Source: Ferrimonas sp044433165
Lineage (GTDB): Bacteria > Pseudomonadota > Gammaproteobacteria > Enterobacterales > Shewanellaceae
Assembly: GCA_044433165.1 (NCBI GenBank)
Contig: JAWXTX010000126.1
Location: 1-7,247 of the forward strand
DNA length: 7,247 bases
Direction: 5' to 3'
Both the position numbers and the translations under genes were made by a program. Of this stretch, positions 5,836 to 7,247 are shown piece by piece. The first letter of the stretch is position 1; every line of letters starts with the position of its first letter. The notes under the pieces were generated by a model, which made no database searches, had not been told where the DNA came from, and saw only the letters and a list, made by a program, of their open reading frames with translations.

Positions 5836-5868
5836 TAACTTGAACGCATTAGTCAGCTATTGGATAAT
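5836..5868 (+). promoter_or_regulatory. erpA promoter overlapped by an IscR type 1-like site
   Basis: TTGAAC (5840-5845), a 17-bp spacer and GATAAT (5863-5868) form a promoter with a start near 5875, about 20 nt before the erpA ATG. The 25 bases at 5836-5860 match the known type 1 IscR consensus at about 20 positions. The right half, TAGTCAGCTAT, is a full match. The left half keeps the ACTTGA core. The site covers the -35 and spacer, so [2Fe-2S]-IscR would repress. This fits the known control of erpA by IscR in E. coli. The binding itself is inferred. Confidence 0.72.
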
Positions 5869-5894
5869 TGCCGCAATTGATATGAGAGGTGTCC

Positions 5895-6245
5895 ATGACT
5901 GCAGCCGTAGAACAGGCTTTGCCCATTGAATTTTCCGACGCCGCAGCGGCGAAGGTAAAAGCGCTGTTGCTTGAAGAAGAAAACCCAGAACTGAAACTGC
6001 GGGTGTACGTTACCGGCGGTGGTTGCTCAGGGTTTCAGTACGGATTTACCTTTGATGAAAAGGTAAACGAAGGCGATATGACGGTGGTGAAAAACGACGT
6101 CACTTTGTTGGTTGATCCTATGAGCCTGCAATACCTCATTGGTGGAGTAGTGGATTACACCGAAGGGTTAGAGGGCAGTCGCTTTTTTGTGAATAACCCC
6201 AACGCCACCACCACCTGTGGCTGCGGTGCCTCGTTTTCCGTATAA
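5895..6245 (+). CDS. erpA: A-type iron-sulfur cluster carrier ErpA, 116 aa
   Basis: Cytoplasmic carrier that takes Fe-S clusters from the scaffold and hands them to apoproteins, including enzymes of isoprenoid synthesis and respiration. The three invariant cluster-binding cysteines are present: Cys44 in GGGCSGFQYGF, and Cys108 and Cys110 in TCGCG near the C-terminus. The stretch DPMSLQYLIGG and VDYTEGLEGSRF closely match E. coli ErpA (114 aa). A GTG at 5889 is in frame but lies inside the ribosome site. The ATG at 5895, with GAGAGG (5884-5889) 5 nt upstream, is the better start. It is a single-gene transcript with its own promoter and terminator, and is divergent from the ClC gene. Confidence 0.97.
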   Translation: MTAAVEQALPIEFSDAAAAKVKALLLEEENPELKLRVYVTGGGCSGFQYGFTFDEKVNEGDMTVVKNDVTLLVDPMSLQYLIGGVVDYTEGLEGSRFFVNNPNATTTCGCGASFSV

Positions 6246-6267
6246 CGAATGCGCTCATGCAGAAATG

Positions 6268-6296
6268 AAAACGCCCTCGTCATGAGGGCGTTTTTT
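6268..6296. terminator. Terminator after erpA, possibly shared with the convergent gene
   Basis: A 9-bp stem (6270-6278 with 6284-6292) with a 5-nt loop is followed by six T on the plus strand, ~25 nt after the erpA stop. The minus strand has only a short T-run, so termination of the gene ending at 6388 would be weaker. Confidence 0.92.
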
Positions 6297-6387
6297 GTAT
6301 TGGCTGCTTGCTTAAACTGCCAGGTCTCAAACCATCGGGCATGTTGTGTTGGGCAGGGGAAATGGCCCAGTCCTTGCCCCGGAAGGG

Positions 6388-6942
6388 TTATATTTGGCCA
6401 AGCATCTCACTTTTTAGGCGGCCACTTACGGGTTTAGAGCCTAACCAGATCCCCAATAGAGCTTCTCTAAAGGCATCCCCTTCAATAGCGGTTAATGGTT
6501 GGCCATTTTTATGCAGTTCAACCGGTTGTCCGGGAAACGAGCGTATTTGAAAGCGATCGCCCTCGCTAATTGGGCCATCAAACGCCGCCATTAGGGTTTG
6601 AATTTTGGGCTTTAAATCAGCAAATTGCGCGCCTGCCGACTGCTGAAATCCCTCTTCAATGGTGGTTTTCATGTTTTCGCTGGTAATCAACCCAGAGAGA
6701 ATATCCAGTTGGATCATGGCTGGTTGCTGGCCACTTAACATCGCCTCGGCTTGACCACTGCCATAAAGCGAAGCCACATACAGCTTCATAAAAAACTTAG
6801 TGCGAACGCCCGCACCTTGGTAATTAATCGACGTATTATCGATAATCGCTTGGTTTGGTAGCTCAACCCCAGCAATGGTTTTGGCCAAGACCGTACCGCA
6901 GAACAACAGTGCGCTGCAGCCAGTGATTAATGCGCGTTTCAT
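6388..6942 (-). CDS. Exported chalcone-isomerase-like domain protein, 184 aa
   Basis: The N-terminus MKRALITGCSALLFCGTVLA is a signal peptide with a likely cut after Ala20, so the mature protein should be periplasmic. It has cysteines at 9 and 15 but no lipobox. The mature part begins KTIAGVELP and continues with GAGVRTKFFMKLYVASLYG and GLITSENMKTTIEEGF. These are the hallmarks of the bacterial chalcone-isomerase-like family (Chalcone_3 type). The bacterial members have no established reaction, and flavonoid chemistry should not be assumed. An upstream in-frame ATG at 6954 would add four residues. The ATG at 6942 is preferred because GGAG (6949-6952) lies 6 nt before it. It is convergent with erpA, and no strong promoter was recognised upstream. 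Confidence 0.85.
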   Translation of the reverse strand: MKRALITGCSALLFCGTVLAKTIAGVELPNQAIIDNTSINYQGAGVRTKFFMKLYVASLYGSGQAEAMLSGQQPAMIQLDILSGLITSENMKTTIEEGFQQSAGAQFADLKPKIQTLMAAFDGPISEGDRFQIRSFPGQPVELHKNGQPLTAIEGDAFREALLGIWLGSKPVSGRLKSEMLGQI

Positions 6943-6954
6943 GCCTATCTCCAT

Positions 6955-7247
6955 GCGTAAAAAATAAAGGGCACCATCATAGGAAGGGGCGATCCTAGCA
7001 TGACTCGCAATTGCAGTGGTCTGATAACCTAAGATCCCGCATCGCGATTAGATCCAGTTAAACATTACATTTAACTCGGTAGCGAACCGGTTGGTTTAGC
7101 GCTTTCCTTGTCTTAGCGGCACGCTTAATCGCCCCATTATCGCTTGAAAATCAACCTTGCAAGTGGGGTTGCTGTCGGCTTTAGTCGGCCACGATAAACC
7201 GAGCTGTCGTCTTGAAACTACGGCATCGGGGGGGGTTTTACGCGCCC
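6955..7247. other. Right-end region without a supported gene
   Basis: About 290 bp upstream of the chalcone-isomerase-like gene. It holds a direct GTCGGC repeat (7174-7192 area) and a run of eight G at 7228-7235. A frame open to the window end from GTG 7163 (28 codons) has no ribosome site and is not called. The promoter of the minus-strand gene must be here but no clear -35/-10 pair stands out. Confidence 0.5.

Noticed and set aside
5889..5894. GTG start for erpA
   Set aside because: It overlaps the Shine-Dalgarno of the ATG at 5895 and adds two residues absent from the family.
7163..7247. Plus-strand frame open to the window end
   Set aside because: Only 28 codons, GTG start, no ribosome site, and a G8 run inside. 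It cannot be judged without the flanking sequence.

Overview
The window looks like chromosomal DNA from a gammaproteobacterium, probably an aquatic one of the Aeromonadales/Alteromonadales type. The lineage is inferred from protein resemblance only. The TyrRS is the short 395-residue type seen in Haemophilus and related genera. ErpA is close to the enteric protein, and a ClC gene sits beside erpA as it does in E. coli.

Layout, left to right. Positions 1-956 (minus) hold the N-terminal three quarters of an OapA/M23 cell-wall endopeptidase that runs off the left edge. The 337-bp gap that follows holds a possible tyrS leader: a 24-codon ORF with a very strong ribosome site and three Tyr codons within five, then a hairpin and a T-run. 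tyrS (1294-2481) ends in a rho-independent terminator. Immediately after it lies a 522-bp dead IS30-family element (2552-3073). It keeps both terminal inverted repeats, but its transposase has an early stop and an internal deletion that joins the N-terminal HTH to the C-terminal catalytic end. An AT-rich stretch then leads to two perfect 36-bp direct repeats separated by 35 bp (3281-3387). A possible third, degenerate copy follows at 3425-3460. This looks like a minimal orphan CRISPR array, with no cas gene in view. A lone tRNA-Trp(CCA) follows, with its own promoter and a hairpin terminator that works in both directions.

The right half is housekeeping. A divergent ClC-family gene on the minus strand (3954-5624) lacks the internal proton glutamate. 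It is separated by a 270-bp gap from erpA (plus, 5895-6245), whose promoter overlaps a good match to an IscR type 1 site. erpA ends in a terminator facing a convergent gene (6388-6942, minus) for an exported chalcone-isomerase-like protein. The last ~300 bp show no gene I can support.

There is no single operon: most genes are separately transcribed and bounded by terminators. The unusual part is the 2.5-3.7 kb gene-poor strip between tyrS and the tRNA, where an IS remnant and the CRISPR-like repeats have accumulated.
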